From: Lysobacter sp.
GTDB taxonomy: Bacteria; Pseudomonadota; Gammaproteobacteria; Xanthomonadales; Xanthomonadaceae
Assembly: GCA_011526085.1 (NCBI GenBank)
Contig: WYBC01000031.1
Coordinates: forward strand, 1-64,000
Length of the DNA: 64,000 bases
Reading direction: 5' to 3'
Part shown: piece after piece, positions 36,386-47,755 of the stretch
Numbering within the stretch: the stretch's first letter is position 1
How the letters are laid out: every line of letters begins with the position of its first letter
Position numbers and translations under genes: made by a program
The notes under the pieces: generated by a model
Databases searched by the model: none
Told to the model about the DNA's origin: nothing
Seen by the model: only the letters and a program-made list of their open reading frames with translations

Positions 36386-37822
36386 TCAGGCCATGCGCAC
36401 GCGTTCGTGAGAGGCTGGAATGTTCATCGCTTCCCGGTATTTCGCGACCGTGCGTCGCGCCACCGGCACGCCCGAGGCTTTCAGCGTGTCGGCCAGTTTC
36501 GCGTCCGACAGCGGCTTGCGCGGGTTCTCGGCGTCGATGAGGCGCTTGATCATCGACTGGATCGCGGTGCTGGAGGCTTCGCCGCCGCCGTCGGTGCCGA
36601 TGCCCGACGCGAAGAAGCTGCGCAGCGGCAACGTGCCGCGCGGCGTGAGCGCGTATTTGCGCGCGATGGCGCGCGAGACCGTGGATTCGTGCAGGCCGAC
36701 TTCCGCGGCGACTTCGCGCAGCGTGAGCGGGCGCAGCGCCTGTTCGCCGAATTCGAGATAGCCCGATTGCTGGCGGATCAGGCAGCGCACCACCTTCAGC
36801 AGGGTCTCTCCGCGCGCTTCGAGATGCTTCAGCAGCCAGCGCGCTTCCTGCAGGCGGCCGCGCAGATAGGCGGCATCGCTGCCGTTGGCGTGCTGGATCA
36901 TGCCTTCGTAGCCGCGATGGATGGTCAGCCGGGTGTGGCTGCCGGCCAGGCCCGCGCGCCACATCCCCTGGTGGCGCCAGATGACGCAGTCCGGGGTGAT
37001 GTAGGTGTCGGCGCTCATGCCGCCCAGTTGCGAACCCGGTCTCGGGTCCAGCGAGCGGACCAGATGCAGTCCGGCGGCCGCGATTTCCACCGACAGCCCC
37101 AGCTCGGCCGCCAGCCCGTCCACGCCCAGCTTCGGCAACCGCTCCAGCGCCTCGCCCACGATCCGCAGCGCCTCGGTCTTGCCGGGCGTGTCCCCGGACA
37201 GCGCTTCCAGCTGCAGTTGCAGACACTCGCGCAGATCGCGGGCGCCCACGCCCAGCGGGTCGAAGCGCTGGATCTGGTGCAGCACGGTGCCGACTTCGGT
37301 GGCGCCGACGTTGATTTCCGGGCGGAGGGTGTCGGCGATGTTCTCCAGGCTTTCGCGCAGGTAGCCGTCGTCGTCGATGGCGTCGATCAGCGCCGCGCCG
37401 ATGCGCTGGTCGCGCGGCGAGAGCCGGGTGAGGTGCAACTGCCAGGACAGATGGTCGTGCAGCGATTCGGCGTGGACCAGACGATCCATCGGATCGAGGC
37501 CGTCCTCGTCGCCGCTGCCGCCGCTGCCGCTGCTGCCGGTGTTCCAGCTGTCCGGCGGTTCCCAGCCGTCGTCTTCGCCGCCGCGCTCGCGATCGGGGGT
37601 TTCTTCCGGTGCGGCGGCTTCCGGCGCCACGGGCGCTTCGGGCATGCCCTCGGGCACTTCGCCCACGGATTCGTCCCAGTCGAGCAGCGGGTTGCTTTCG
37701 ACGGCGATGGTGATTTCGTTCTCGAGTTCCAGCGACGACAGCTGCAGCAGGTGCAGCGCCTGGCGCAATTGCGGCGTCAGGACCAGCTGTTGACCCAGCG
37801 ATGTCTGCAGGCGTGGCTTCAT
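36386..37822 (-). CDS. rpoN: RNA polymerase sigma-54 factor RpoN
   Basis: A 478-residue sigma factor for genes needing an AAA+ activator. The N-terminal Gln/Leu-rich region I is clear (LVLTPQLRQALHLLQLSSLE), an acidic region II follows (about 55-120), then the core-binding domain and the C-terminal RpoN box within GVPVARRTVAKYREAMNI. Length normal. It is a single copy in this window, in the conserved lptB-rpoN-hpf-hprK-rapZ order. Confidence 0.97.
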   Translation of the reverse strand: MKPRLQTSLGQQLVLTPQLRQALHLLQLSSLELENEITIAVESNPLLDWDESVGEVPEGMPEAPVAPEAAAPEETPDRERGGEDDGWEPPDSWNTGSSGSGGSGDEDGLDPMDRLVHAESLHDHLSWQLHLTRLSPRDQRIGAALIDAIDDDGYLRESLENIADTLRPEINVGATEVGTVLHQIQRFDPLGVGARDLRECLQLQLEALSGDTPGKTEALRIVGEALERLPKLGVDGLAAELGLSVEIAAAGLHLVRSLDPRPGSQLGGMSADTYITPDCVIWRHQGMWRAGLAGSHTRLTIHRGYEGMIQHANGSDAAYLRGRLQEARWLLKHLEARGETLLKVVRCLIRQQSGYLEFGEQALRPLTLREVAAEVGLHESTVSRAIARKYALTPRGTLPLRSFFASGIGTDGGGEASSTAIQSMIKRLIDAENPRKPLSDAKLADTLKASGVPVARRTVAKYREAMNIPASHERVRMA

Positions 37823-37990
37823 GTCCGTATGTTAGAGCTTGTGGGCGGCGCGTGAACCCCCCTTGGCCCGATCCTTGCGTGCGGGGGCGTCCGCTGAAGT
37901 ATCCCGGCGAATGGTTCCGGCGCGATGCGCCACGGCGGCCGATTTTCGTGACCACGGTCGAACAACCGCATCCCGCCGGCCACGGCGGCG

Positions 37991-38710
37991 TTACAACCGG
38001 AAGGATTCGCCGAGGTAGACGCGACGCACTTCGGGATTCGCCAGCAGCGCCTCGGGGGCGCCCTGGGCCAGCACCGCGCCCTCGCTGAGGATGTAGGCGC
38101 GATCGCAGATGCCGAGGGTTTCGCGGACGTTGTGATCGGTGATCAGCACGCCGATGCCGCGGTTCTTCAGATGACGGACGATGCGCTGGATCTCGCCGAC
38201 CGAGATCGGATCGACGCCGGCGAAGGGCTCGTCCAGCAGGATCATCCGCGGCTTCGCGGCCAGCGCGCGCGCGATCTCGACGCGACGACGCTCGCCGCCC
38301 GAAAGGCTGGCGCCGAGCTGTTCGGCGACGTGGCCCACCTGCAGTTCTTCCAGCAGGGCCGCCAGTTCGCGCTCGCGGCCGTCGTGGTCCAGGTCCCGGC
38401 GCAGTTCCAGCACCAGCCGCAGATTGTCGGCGACGCTCAGCTTGCGGAAGACCGAGGGTTCCTGCGGCAGGTAACCGACGCCGCGCTTGGCCCGCGCGTA
38501 CATCGGCTCGCCGGTGATGTCGTGGCCGTCGAGCACGATGCGCCCGGCATCGGCCGGCACCAGGCCGACGATCATGTAGAAACAGGTGGTTTTGCCGGCG
38601 CCGTTGGGGCCGAGCAGGCCGACGACTTCGCCGGCGTTGAGGGTCAGGCCGAAGTCGCGTACGACCTCGCGCGACTTGTAGCGCTTGCGCAGCCCTTCGG
38701 CGACCAGCAT
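37991..38710 (-). CDS. lptB: LPS export ATPase LptB
   Basis: A 239-residue ABC ATPase that powers LPS extraction by LptFG. Walker [15 protein letters not shown], signature [16 protein letters not shown], Walker [17 protein letters not shown] and the H-loop ITDHNV are present. Ends 168 bp before rpoN starts. Its start overlaps the lptA stop by 1 bp (38710). Confidence 0.97.
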   Translation of the reverse strand: MLVAEGLRKRYKSREVVRDFGLTLNAGEVVGLLGPNGAGKTTCFYMIVGLVPADAGRIVLDGHDITGEPMYARAKRGVGYLPQEPSVFRKLSVADNLRLVLELRRDLDHDGRERELAALLEELQVGHVAEQLGASLSGGERRRVEIARALAAKPRMILLDEPFAGVDPISVGEIQRIVRHLKNRGIGVLITDHNVRETLGICDRAYILSEGAVLAQGAPEALLANPEVRRVYLGESFRL

Positions 38711-39249
38711 CAGGGTTTTTCCGCGGCGGGCGGGGTGCGCGAGGCCTTGGGCTGGATGGTCATCCGGACCCGGCCGCTGTCGCCGCCGCTCTCGACGCGA
38801 CCGCTCTTCAGGTTGTAGGTGAGGCGCTGGCCGCTGGTGCTGCCGCGCGGTGTGGTCACCGTGTAATTGCCGGTGAGCACGATCACGTCGGCGGTCATGT
38901 CGTAGTCGATGCGGTCGGCCCTGGCGGTCATCGGCGAGCCGTCGTCCATCTGCTGCTTCAGCACGGCCTGGTTGCCGGTCAGCACCGCGCGGACGACGTC
39001 GCCGCCGCGCTGGTGGATGTCGGCGCGGCTGGCGCGGATGTCCAGCGAACCCTGGGTGATGGTGACGTTCCCGGTGAGGACGTTCACGCTGTTGCCGTCG
39101 AGGGTGCCTTCCTGGCGGTCCGATTCGATGTTCATCGGCTGGCTTCGGTCCGCGTCGCGCGCGACGGCGATGCCGGCGAACGCCAGCGCGAGGACGGCGG
39201 CGGCGAGCGGCAGCGCGCGGCGGGCGGTGGTGTCAGCGATTGGGCGCAT
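38710..39249 (-). CDS. lptA: LPS transport periplasmic bridge protein LptA
   Basis: A 179-residue exported protein with signal peptide ([19 protein letters not shown]) and the OstA/LptA fold: [56 protein letters not shown]. Forms the periplasmic bridge for LPS. ATG 39249 overlaps the end of lptC by 17 bp. The C-terminal extension is Pro/Lys-rich. Confidence 0.95.
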   Translation of the reverse strand: MRPIADTTARRALPLAAAVLALAFAGIAVARDADRSQPMNIESDRQEGTLDGNSVNVLTGNVTITQGSLDIRASRADIHQRGGDVVRAVLTGNQAVLKQQMDDGSPMTARADRIDYDMTADVIVLTGNYTVTTPRGSTSGQRLTYNLKSGRVESGGDSGRVRMTIQPKASRTPPAAEKP

Positions 39250-39790
39250 AGCGGGATTGGACCTCGGAGCGGAACACGTAGCGTTTCGTGGTCGTGGACA
39301 CCGCAAAACCGCGTCCACGGAGTATAGAGCCGGGTTGGACGATGGTCACGACATCGTCGGTGGCGGCGCGGTTCTGGCGCGGAAACACGCTCAGGCGGCC
39401 GGTGTTCATCGTGATCGGCCGCAGGTCGTCGGGCGGGCTGTTGGCCTTGACCTCGCCGCTGAGGCGGATCTCTTTCTGGTCGGCGCTGACCCAGCCCGTC
39501 TTCGAGCGGATTTCCCAGTACTTGCCGTCGCCGTTCGGCACCAGGAACAGCGGCGTGGTCAGTGACATCGTCTCGTCGCCCGGGCGGCGTTCCAGCGTCG
39601 GCGCGCGCAGGGTGAACGATTCCTTGCCCTCGGTGTTGAGCGCGATCAGCTCGAAGTCGCGCAGCACGTAGTCCGGGCGGTCGTTGGCGGCCGCCAACCG
39701 CGGCGGCGGTTGCCGGTGTTTCCACACCGCCCAGCCGCTCACGGCGGCGCCGACGATCAGCAGCAGGATGACGATGCCGCGCCAGCTCAT
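39233..39790 (-). CDS. lptC: LPS export protein LptC
   Basis: A 185-residue bitopic inner-membrane protein: one N-terminal membrane segment (GIVILLLIVGAAVSGWAVW) and a periplasmic jelly-roll domain (DYVLRDFELIALNTEGKESF, GWVSADQKEIRLSGEV). It couples the LptBFG transporter to LptA. ATG 39790 overlaps the kdsC TGA (ATGA). Confidence 0.94.
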   Translation of the reverse strand: MSWRGIVILLLIVGAAVSGWAVWKHRQPPPRLAAANDRPDYVLRDFELIALNTEGKESFTLRAPTLERRPGDETMSLTTPLFLVPNGDGKYWEIRSKTGWVSADQKEIRLSGEVKANSPPDDLRPITMNTGRLSVFPRQNRAATDDVVTIVQPGSILRGRGFAVSTTTKRYVFRSEVQSRYAPNR

Positions 39791-40368
39791 GCGCGTTCTC
39801 CGCTCGATCCGGGCGACAGCGGGTCGTCGATCCGGCCCTGCGCCATCAGCAGCAGGTCGCACAACTCCCGCGCGGCGCCCGCGCCGGCGTCGGCGCGGGT
39901 CCGCCAGCGGGCGGCATCGCGGGTGGTCGCATGCGCGTTCGCTGGCGCGATCGACAGCCCCACGGCGCGCATCGCCGCCAGATCCGGCAGGTCGTCGCCC
40001 ATGAAGCTGACGGCGTCCAGACCGATGCCCAGTTCGTCGCAGAGTTCGCGCACGCAGGCCAGCTTGTCCTTCGCGCCGATGTGCACGCGCACCTTCAGTT
40101 CGTTGGCGCGATGCATCGCGGCCGCGCTGCGGCGAGCGGTGATCAGCGCGACCTCGATGCCGGCCTCGCGCAGCAGCACCAGCCCCTGGCCGTCGTGGAC
40201 GTGGAACGCCTTCAGTTCGCGGCCTTCGCTGTCGAGAAACAGGCGGCCATCGGTGAGGGTGCCGTCAACGTCGAAACAGGCGAGACGGATGCCCGCCGCG
40301 CGGACGCGCAGATCGTCGTCGAGCGAGGCGCGTTGTCCCAGCGAGGCGGTTTCGACCGATGACGTCAT
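39787..40368 (-). CDS. kdsC: 3-deoxy-D-manno-octulosonate 8-phosphate phosphatase KdsC
   Basis: A 193-residue HAD phosphatase that removes phosphate from KDO-8-P. The nucleophile motif is CFDVDGTLTDG, followed by VALITARRSAAAMHRA and FMGDDLPDLAAMRAVG. The Kdo sugar it makes joins lipid A to the LPS core. Start overlaps the kdsD stop by 1 bp, and its end overlaps lptC, so the Kdo and Lpt genes form one operon. Confidence 0.96.
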   Translation of the reverse strand: MTSSVETASLGQRASLDDDLRVRAAGIRLACFDVDGTLTDGRLFLDSEGRELKAFHVHDGQGLVLLREAGIEVALITARRSAAAMHRANELKVRVHIGAKDKLACVRELCDELGIGLDAVSFMGDDLPDLAAMRAVGLSIAPANAHATTRDAARWRTRADAGAGAARELCDLLLMAQGRIDDPLSPGSSGERA

Positions 40369-41387
40369 CAGACGACCCGCGCTCGCAGCAGATCGTGGAT
40401 GTTCAGCGCGCCGACCACGCGGCGTTCGCCGTCGATCACCAGCAGCGCGTTGATCTTGTGGGTTTCCATCAGTTGCGCGGCCTCGGCCGCGAGCGCATCG
40501 GCGTCGATGGTGATCGGCGTGCGGGTCATGAGCTTGTCGATGCGGGTGTCGCGCACGTCGGTGGCGGGATCGGCCAGCGAACGGCGCAGATCGCCGTCGG
40601 TGTAGAGCCCGAGCAGCCGGCCGTCGTCATCGACCACGGCGGTCATGCCCAGGCGTTTGCGGCTCATTTCCAGCAGGGCGTCGCCGAGCGTGGCGTCGGC
40701 GCCGACCCGCGGGATGTCGTCGCCGGCATGCATCACGTCGGCGATGTGCAGCAGCAGGCGCCGGCCGAGCGCGCCGGCCGGATGCGAGCGCGCGAAATCG
40801 TCGGAAGTGAAACCGCGGGCTTCGAGCAGCGCCACCGCGAGCGCATCGCCCATCGCCAGCGAGGCGGTGGTGCTGGCGGTCGGCGCCAGGGCCAGCGGGC
40901 AGGCTTCGGCGGGCACGCTCACGTCCAGGTGCAGGTCGGCCTCGCGCGCCATGGTCGACTGCGGCCGGCCGGTCATCGCGATCAGCAGGTTGCCCTGGCG
41001 CTTCAGCACCGGGAGCAGGGTGAGGATTTCGTCGGATTCGCCCGAGTAGGACAGGGCCAGGACCACGTCGCGGTCGGTGATCATGCCCAGATCGCCGTGG
41101 CCGGCTTCGCCCGGATGAACGTAGAAGGCGGGAGTTCCGGTGGAGGCGAGGGTGGCGGCGATCTTGCGCGCGACGTGGCCGGACTTGCCCATGCCCATGC
41201 AGACCACGCGTCCGGCGCAGGCCAGCATCGTCCGGCACGCGGCGGCGAAGTGGCCGTCGATCCGTGCCGCGACCGCGGCCAGGCCTTCGCGCTCGATCTC
41301 GAAGACGCGCCGGCCGCTGTCGGCCAGCGCGGTGTCCGGAACGTCGCCGGAGGCCGGCTTGGAGTGGGGCAGAGTGGCGTTCGCCAT
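40368..41387 (-). CDS. kdsD: Arabinose-5-phosphate isomerase KdsD
   Basis: A 339-residue sugar-phosphate isomerase converting ribulose-5-P to arabinose-5-P for Kdo. It has an N-terminal SIS domain (GMGKSGHVARKIAATLASTG, ALSYSGESDEIL) and two C-terminal CBS domains (ADVMHAGDDIPRVGADATL, LMTRTPITIDADALAAEAA). Length fits the family. First gene of the operon; divergent from ibaG. Confidence 0.96.
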   Translation of the reverse strand: MANATLPHSKPASGDVPDTALADSGRRVFEIEREGLAAVAARIDGHFAAACRTMLACAGRVVCMGMGKSGHVARKIAATLASTGTPAFYVHPGEAGHGDLGMITDRDVVLALSYSGESDEILTLLPVLKRQGNLLIAMTGRPQSTMAREADLHLDVSVPAEACPLALAPTASTTASLAMGDALAVALLEARGFTSDDFARSHPAGALGRRLLLHIADVMHAGDDIPRVGADATLGDALLEMSRKRLGMTAVVDDDGRLLGLYTDGDLRRSLADPATDVRDTRIDKLMTRTPITIDADALAAEAAQLMETHKINALLVIDGERRVVGALNIHDLLRARVV

Positions 41388-41466
41388 TGGGGAGCCGGCG
41401 GCTTTCCGTTACGCTAGTCGGCCAATTCTACGCACCCGCATTCAGCTTTGCCCGCACCGGCGATGA

Positions 41467-43125
<1,659 letters not shown>

Positions 43126-43132
43126 TTCGCCG

Positions 43133-43224
43133 CCGGTAGAGAGCATTCAGGCCGCTGCACCTTTCGCGAAGAACAGCGGCCTGGTTTTCAACAGTCGAAT
43201 GACTGGTCAGGCCGCTCCACCGCA
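43133..43224. repeat. Dispersed hairpin repeat, copy 2
   Basis: Starts CGGTAGAGAGC just after murA and ends CAGGCCGCTCCACCG; the inner hairpin is CAGTC-GAAT-GACTG (43192-43205). The same element occurs at 7074-7150, where the stem reads CAGCC-GAAT-GGCTG: two compensatory base changes keep the pairing. The outer arms are less well conserved in this copy. Confidence 0.75.
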
Positions 43225-43260
43225 CGATGTCTTCCCGTTCCTTCGATCGCGCGATCGCGA

Positions 43261-43959
43261 TCAACGCATCGACACGATCCGCAGATCGATATCGTCCTTG
43301 CCGTCCTTGCGCTGCAGGATGCGCGCCGGCAGCGCGAGGCCTTCGACCACCCAGACCAGCATTTGTTTGTTGCCGTTGCTGCTGACGAGTTTGGTCGCCT
43401 GCTGCGGCTTGCCGCCGATGGTGATGGATTCCTTGCCTGCGATGGTGAATTGCATCGGCTTGGCGCGGCCTTCGTCGACCATGCGATAGCGCAGCGGCTT
43501 GCCGGCGAGCGTGTCGCGGACGAGGGCGAGATTCAGCAGCAGGCCGTCGACGTCGCCCGCCTGCAGCGGCACCGGGCCGGCGCGCTCGGGTTTCACGTCG
43601 CCGCTCCAGCGCGCGACGCCCGCGGCCCAGTCGTACACCGCGCTGCGGCGGATCTTCTTGATCAGCAGCAGCGAAGCGTCGCTGCCGCTGAGCGGGCGCC
43701 ACTGGCCGTTGCGGTCTTCGAACACGGTGACCTGGGTGAGCTGCGCGACCTGATTGCTGACCTTCAGCGTGTATTTCCACTGGTCGCCGCCCTGCGGCTC
43801 CACGGTCATGCGGCCCTTGGCCGAAAGACCCATGTAACTGGCTTCGTAGTCGGCCGCGAACGGCTCCAGCGCGTGCGCCGGCAGCGCGACCGCGGCGGCG
43901 GCGAGCGTCGCGGCGACCAGCAGGCCGCGGGCGGTGGACGTGAGGCGGGCGGGGATCAT
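43261..43959 (-). CDS. Exported DUF3108 protein, paralogue A
   Basis: A 232-residue exported protein with signal peptide ending ALPAHA. DUF3108 features: FAADYEASYMGLSAKGRMTV, YDWAAGVARWSGDV, LLLNLALVRDTLAGKPL, LPARILQRKDGKDDIDLRIV. Function unknown; envelope location likely. Start ATG 43959 has AAGGAA upstream. The gene upstream on the same strand is a paralogue, suggesting an old duplication. Confidence 0.85.
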   Translation of the reverse strand: MIPARLTSTARGLLVAATLAAAAVALPAHALEPFAADYEASYMGLSAKGRMTVEPQGGDQWKYTLKVSNQVAQLTQVTVFEDRNGQWRPLSGSDASLLLIKKIRRSAVYDWAAGVARWSGDVKPERAGPVPLQAGDVDGLLLNLALVRDTLAGKPLRYRMVDEGRAKPMQFTIAGKESITIGGKPQQATKLVSSNGNKQMLVWVVEGLALPARILQRKDGKDDIDLRIVSMR

Positions 43960-44015
43960 GGGGGTTCCTTCGAAGTGGGGCCGGCGGTTGCCGGTCTCGG
44001 GGCGGGCGTGGCGCA

Positions 44016-44801
44016 TCATTCGTATCCGACGAGACGCAGATCGACGGCATCCTCGCCATCCTCGCGCTGGAGGATCCGGATCGGCGTGGGGACGCCTTCC
44101 GCGACCCACACGATGGTGTCGTCGTTGCCGCCGTTGGTGCGCGTCACGCGCAGCGCCGAATAGCTCAGTTCGCCCACCGCGACCGGTTCCGGCGCGGCGG
44201 CGGCCTGGTAGACGTGCTCTCGGACCCGGCCGCCTTCGACGAAACGATAGCGCAGAACCGCGTCGGGACGGGCGTCGCGCACGATCGCGAGATTGATCAG
44301 CAGGCCGCTCATGTCGCCGGCCTGCAGCGCGACCGGTGCGCGATGACGTTGCTTGAGGTCGCCGCGCCACTGCGCGCTGGCATGGGGCCAATCGTAGACG
44401 CCGGTGGATGTGCGGCCCAGCAGCAGGCCCTTGCGCACGGTGCTCTGGCTCAGCGGGCGGTAGCTGCGGTCGTCGAGCGCATCGAAGAGGGTGCTCTGCT
44501 GCACGTTCAGACCCAGCACCCCGGCCATGCCCTTGCGGCCTTCGATACCCAGGTCCACCCGCCATTGCGGTGACTGCAAGCGCACCAGTCGCAGGGTGGC
44601 GTCGCCGGCGGGCTTGGCGTGATAACGGGCTTCGTAGCGGGCGACGAACGGCGCCAGCGTCGGCACGACAGGCGTGGGTGCGGCCAGTGTCGGTGCGTTG
44701 TCCACGGAGGTGGCCGACGGCGCCTGCGCCCCGGCCGGAGGCGGGAGGCAGGCCAGGAGCAGGGCGAGGGCGGCGAATGGGCGCATGACGGCCGGGATCA
44801 T
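44016..44801 (-). CDS. Exported DUF3108 protein, paralogue B
   Basis: A 261-residue exported protein with signal peptide (AALALLLACLPPPAGAQA) and a DUF3108 domain with the same blocks as its neighbour (VYDWPHASAQWRGDL, LLINLAIVRDARPDAVLRY, TPIRILQREDGEDAVDLRLV). A Pro/Thr-rich segment after the signal (about 26-50) is extra. ATG 44801 overlaps the purN stop by 4 bp; a second ATG (44786) is possible. Confidence 0.85.
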   Translation of the reverse strand: MIPAVMRPFAALALLLACLPPPAGAQAPSATSVDNAPTLAAPTPVVPTLAPFVARYEARYHAKPAGDATLRLVRLQSPQWRVDLGIEGRKGMAGVLGLNVQQSTLFDALDDRSYRPLSQSTVRKGLLLGRTSTGVYDWPHASAQWRGDLKQRHRAPVALQAGDMSGLLINLAIVRDARPDAVLRYRFVEGGRVREHVYQAAAAPEPVAVGELSYSALRVTRTNGGNDDTIVWVAEGVPTPIRILQREDGEDAVDLRLVGYE

Positions 44802-45457
44802 GCAAGTCGCCGGTTGGCTCCGAGCTGAAGCGGGGCGGCGAGCGGCGCGCCGTTCAGGAAGACGCCGCCGTCGCGCAGCCGCAGCCGGTCTTCCGCCAGC
44901 AGCCGGACGGTCTCGACCAGCAGCGGATGTTCGATCCCACGGACCCGTGCGGCGAGCGCAGCCTCGTCGTCGCCGGCCAGCACCGGCACCCGTCCCTGGG
45001 CGATCACCGGGCCGCCGTCGAGATCGGCGGTGACCGCGTGCACGCTGGCGCCATGTTCGCGCGCGCCCGCGTCCAGCGCCTGGCGATGGGTATGCAGGCC
45101 CTTGAACGCGGGCAGCAGCGATGGATGCAGGTTGATCATGCGCCCCGGGCGCGCGTCGACTTCCGCCGCCGCGATCAGTCGCATGTAGCCGGCGCAGACG
45201 ATCAGGTCCGCGCCGGCCGCGTCGACATCGGCGAAGAACGCCGCGTCGAAGGCCTCGCGGCTCGCGAAGTCCTTCGGCGAGCGGGCGACGGCGGGAATGC
45301 CGGCGTCGCGCGCGCGCTGCAGCGCCGCGCATTTCGGCTTGTCGGAGAACACCGCGACGATCCTCGCCGGAAGCGCGTCGTCGGCGATCGCATCGATCAG
45401 CGCCTGCAGGTTGGTGCCGGCCCCGGATGCGAGCACGGCGATGCCGAATGCCGCCAC
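44798..45457 (-). CDS. purN: Phosphoribosylglycinamide formyltransferase PurN
   Basis: A 219-residue enzyme transferring formyl from 10-formyl-THF to GAR in purine synthesis. AVLASGAGTNLQALIDAI, then GYMRLIAAAEVDARPGRMIN, LHPSLLPAFKGLHTHRQAL and HAVTADLDGGPVIAQGRVPV carry the expected active-site residues. The start is GTG 45457. Overlaps paralogue B (4 bp); two membrane-protein genes separate it from purM, but all share one strand with minimal gaps. Confidence 0.95.
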   Translation of the reverse strand: MAAFGIAVLASGAGTNLQALIDAIADDALPARIVAVFSDKPKCAALQRARDAGIPAVARSPKDFASREAFDAAFFADVDAAGADLIVCAGYMRLIAAAEVDARPGRMINLHPSLLPAFKGLHTHRQALDAGAREHGASVHAVTADLDGGPVIAQGRVPVLAGDDEAALAARVRGIEHPLLVETVRLLAEDRLRLRDGGVFLNGAPLAAPLQLGANRRLA

Positions 45458-45458
45458 G

Positions 45459-45890
45459 TCAGGCGTCCGCGAACAGCGCTTTCACCGGCGGTTTGGTCAG
45501 CGAGATCAGCGTGAACACGCCGAGCACGGTGCCGAAGGGCATCATCATGCACTCCAGCGCGGCGACCACCAGGCACAGCGTGTGCCGGCGACGCTGGCGC
45601 AGGCAACGCCCGGCGTAGGCGATGAAACCGGCGAAGGTCAGGCCCAGGCCGATGAAGAGCGCGGCGAAGCCGATGAAGAACCAGCCGGCGATGGCGGCAT
45701 TGGGGTCGCTGGCTTCCATTTTTCCGCTGACCATCGCGATCCCGATCACCAGATGGATCACCGGAAACAGCGAGAAGAGCGCGGTGATGCCGGCGACGAT
45801 GTAATGGAAGATCGACAGCAGTCGCAGGTGTTCGAGATCCTGCGCGGTGGTGTCGGCGCTCGGTGCGGAAGTGGGCATGGGCGCGTTCAT
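45459..45890 (-). CDS. Small integral membrane protein
   Basis: A 143-residue protein with three to four hydrophobic segments (LSIFHYIVAGITALFSLF, GWFFIGFAALFIGLGLTFAG, CLVVAALECMMMPFGTVLGV). Basic loop GRCLRQRRRHTL. No domain recognised; common in this bacterial family next to purine genes. ATG 45890 overlaps the upstream membrane gene's stop by 4 bp. Function unknown. Confidence 0.75.
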   Translation of the reverse strand: MNAPMPTSAPSADTTAQDLEHLRLLSIFHYIVAGITALFSLFPVIHLVIGIAMVSGKMEASDPNAAIAGWFFIGFAALFIGLGLTFAGFIAYAGRCLRQRRRHTLCLVVAALECMMMPFGTVLGVFTLISLTKPPVKALFADA

Positions 45891-46510
45891 GGCGGCGTTG
45901 CGTTCCGGGAGGGGCGGTGGTCGAGCCAAGGCCATGATAGCCCAGCGCCCAGCGTGGCCAGCAGCATGTCCATGTGCGCGTCCCAGGGATCGCCCTGCTG
46001 GCCGTTGTAGGCCTCGGCGGCTTCGGGCGAGAGCAGCAGCGCGATCGCCCATTCCAGCCATTCGTAGACAAGACTCGCGGCCATGATCGCGAGCACCGCC
46101 AGCGCGAACGCCTGCCCGGTGCCGATCGACCAGCGCTGGCGCGCGTGCGCGGCCAATGCCGGAGCGAAACACAGGCCGAACATCAGATGGATGAGGCGGT
46201 CGAAGTGATTGCGTTCCCAGCCGAAGGCGGCCTGCGGCGACCAGTCGAACAGTTCGACCATCCAGCGGTCGTACGGCACGTTCGAATACAGCCAGCGCGC
46301 CGCGACGCAATGCACGGCGATGAACAGGCAGATCGCGGCGAAGTCGAACGTGCGCATCGACCAGCGGCGGTCGTGGACGACCAGCCAGATCAGGCCGACC
46401 ACGGTCAGCGAGCTGTGCAGCGCCTGTTCCAGCGGCCAGCGCGGCGCGATCCAGGTGATCGCGAAGACTGCGATTGCGAAGAGGAGGGCGGCGCGCTTGG
46501 TGCCGGCCAA
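45887..46510 (-). CDS. DUF2238-type membrane protein
   Basis: A 207-residue protein with about five hydrophobic segments and the family-like motif GWERNHFDRLIHLMFGLCFA, AASLVYEWLEWAIALL and GDPWDAHMDMLLATLGAG. The conserved acidic/His residues in the membrane suggest a metal or small-molecule role, which is unproven. TTG 46510 is the only in-frame start after the purM stop (9 bp away). Lies between purM and purN in the same transcription unit. Confidence 0.78.
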   Translation of the reverse strand: MAGTKRAALLFAIAVFAITWIAPRWPLEQALHSSLTVVGLIWLVVHDRRWSMRTFDFAAICLFIAVHCVAARWLYSNVPYDRWMVELFDWSPQAAFGWERNHFDRLIHLMFGLCFAPALAAHARQRWSIGTGQAFALAVLAIMAASLVYEWLEWAIALLLSPEAAEAYNGQQGDPWDAHMDMLLATLGAGLSWPWLDHRPSRNATPP

Positions 46511-46519
46511 CTGCGCGAC

Positions 46520-47545
46520 TCAGCCGATCCGCACGCGCTCGCCGTCGCCGGCGGCGACGACGTCGCCGATCCGCCAGTGCGGCAACGCGAGGCGGTCGAG
46601 TTCGGTGCCGATGGAGGCGATCGCGGCCTGCGGCACGATCAGCACGAAGCCGATGCCGCAGTTGAAGGTGCGCCACATCTCTTCGCGCGGCACGTTGCCG
46701 GCCTGCTGCAGCCACTGGAACACCGGCGGCAGCGGCCAGGAGGACGCATCGATGTCCAGGCCGAGGCCGTCGGGCACCACGCGGATGATGTTCTCGGTCA
46801 GGCCGCCGCCGGTGATGTGCGCCATCGCATGGATGTCGCCGCCGTGCGCGCCCGCCAGCAGTTCGAGGATCGGCTTCACGTACAGCCGGGTCGGCGCCAT
46901 CAGCGCATCGACCAGCCTGACGCCGCCGAGGTCGTGATCGGCGGGTCGGCCGGCGCGATCGTAGATCCTGCGGATCAGCGAATAACCGTTCGAATGCGGA
47001 CCGCTGGACGCGATGCCGATCAGCGCGTCGCCCGCGCGCACCTTCGCGCCGTCGAGGATCTTCGATTTCTCCACGCCTGCGACGCAGAAGCCGGCGAGGT
47101 CGTATTCGCCCGGGGGGTACATGTCGGGCATTTCCGCGGTTTCGCCGCCGATCAGCGCGCAGCCGGAGAGTTCGCAGCCCCTGGCGATGCCGCCGACCAC
47201 CGCGACCGTGGTGTCCACGTCGAGCTTGCCGGTGGCGAAATAATCGAGGAAGAACAGCGGTTCGGCGCCCTGCACCAGCACGTCGTTGACGCACATCGCG
47301 ACCAGGTCGATGCCGATGGTGTCGTGGCAGTTCAGCTGCTGCGCCAGTTTGAGCTTGGTCCCGACGCCGTCGGTGCCCGAGACCAGCACCGGCTCGCGGT
47401 ACTTGGCGGAGAGGTCGAACATCGCGCCGAAACCGCCGAGGCCGCCCATCACCTCGGGGCGGAAGCTGCGCTTCACCAGCGGTTTGATGCGCTCGACGAC
47501 CTCGTTGCCCGCGTCGATGTCGACGCCTGCATCGCGGTAGGTCAT
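46520..47545 (-). CDS. purM: Phosphoribosylformylglycinamidine cyclo-ligase PurM
   Basis: A 341-residue AIR synthetase closing the imidazole ring with ATP in purine synthesis. Features: [58 protein letters not shown], and [15 protein letters not shown] 12 codons upstream (47581) is an alternative start; ATG 47545 matches the conserved beginning. First gene of the purM to DUF3108 unit; divergent from the DUF2066 gene. Confidence 0.96.
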   Translation of the reverse strand: MTYRDAGVDIDAGNEVVERIKPLVKRSFRPEVMGGLGGFGAMFDLSAKYREPVLVSGTDGVGTKLKLAQQLNCHDTIGIDLVAMCVNDVLVQGAEPLFFLDYFATGKLDVDTTVAVVGGIARGCELSGCALIGGETAEMPDMYPPGEYDLAGFCVAGVEKSKILDGAKVRAGDALIGIASSGPHSNGYSLIRRIYDRAGRPADHDLGGVRLVDALMAPTRLYVKPILELLAGAHGGDIHAMAHITGGGLTENIIRVVPDGLGLDIDASSWPLPPVFQWLQQAGNVPREEMWRTFNCGIGFVLIVPQAAIASIGTELDRLALPHWRIGDVVAAGDGERVRIG

Positions 47546-47755
47546 GGCGGCGGGCGAGGTGTCGGGCGGAGTCTGGGTCACGGCAAAGGGCTGCTGGCGC
47601 GGAAAGGCGGAATTGTAGCCCGGCGCGGCGGTCGCCCGGGCCGGTCGCGGGCGGATGCGGGCGCTTTCGCTTACCCGGGCAGGGCCGTTGTGGCACCATT
47701 TCCGGCGATGGCCAATGTCCGGGACGTGAAAATGCGGCAGTCGAGTGGAGCGTGG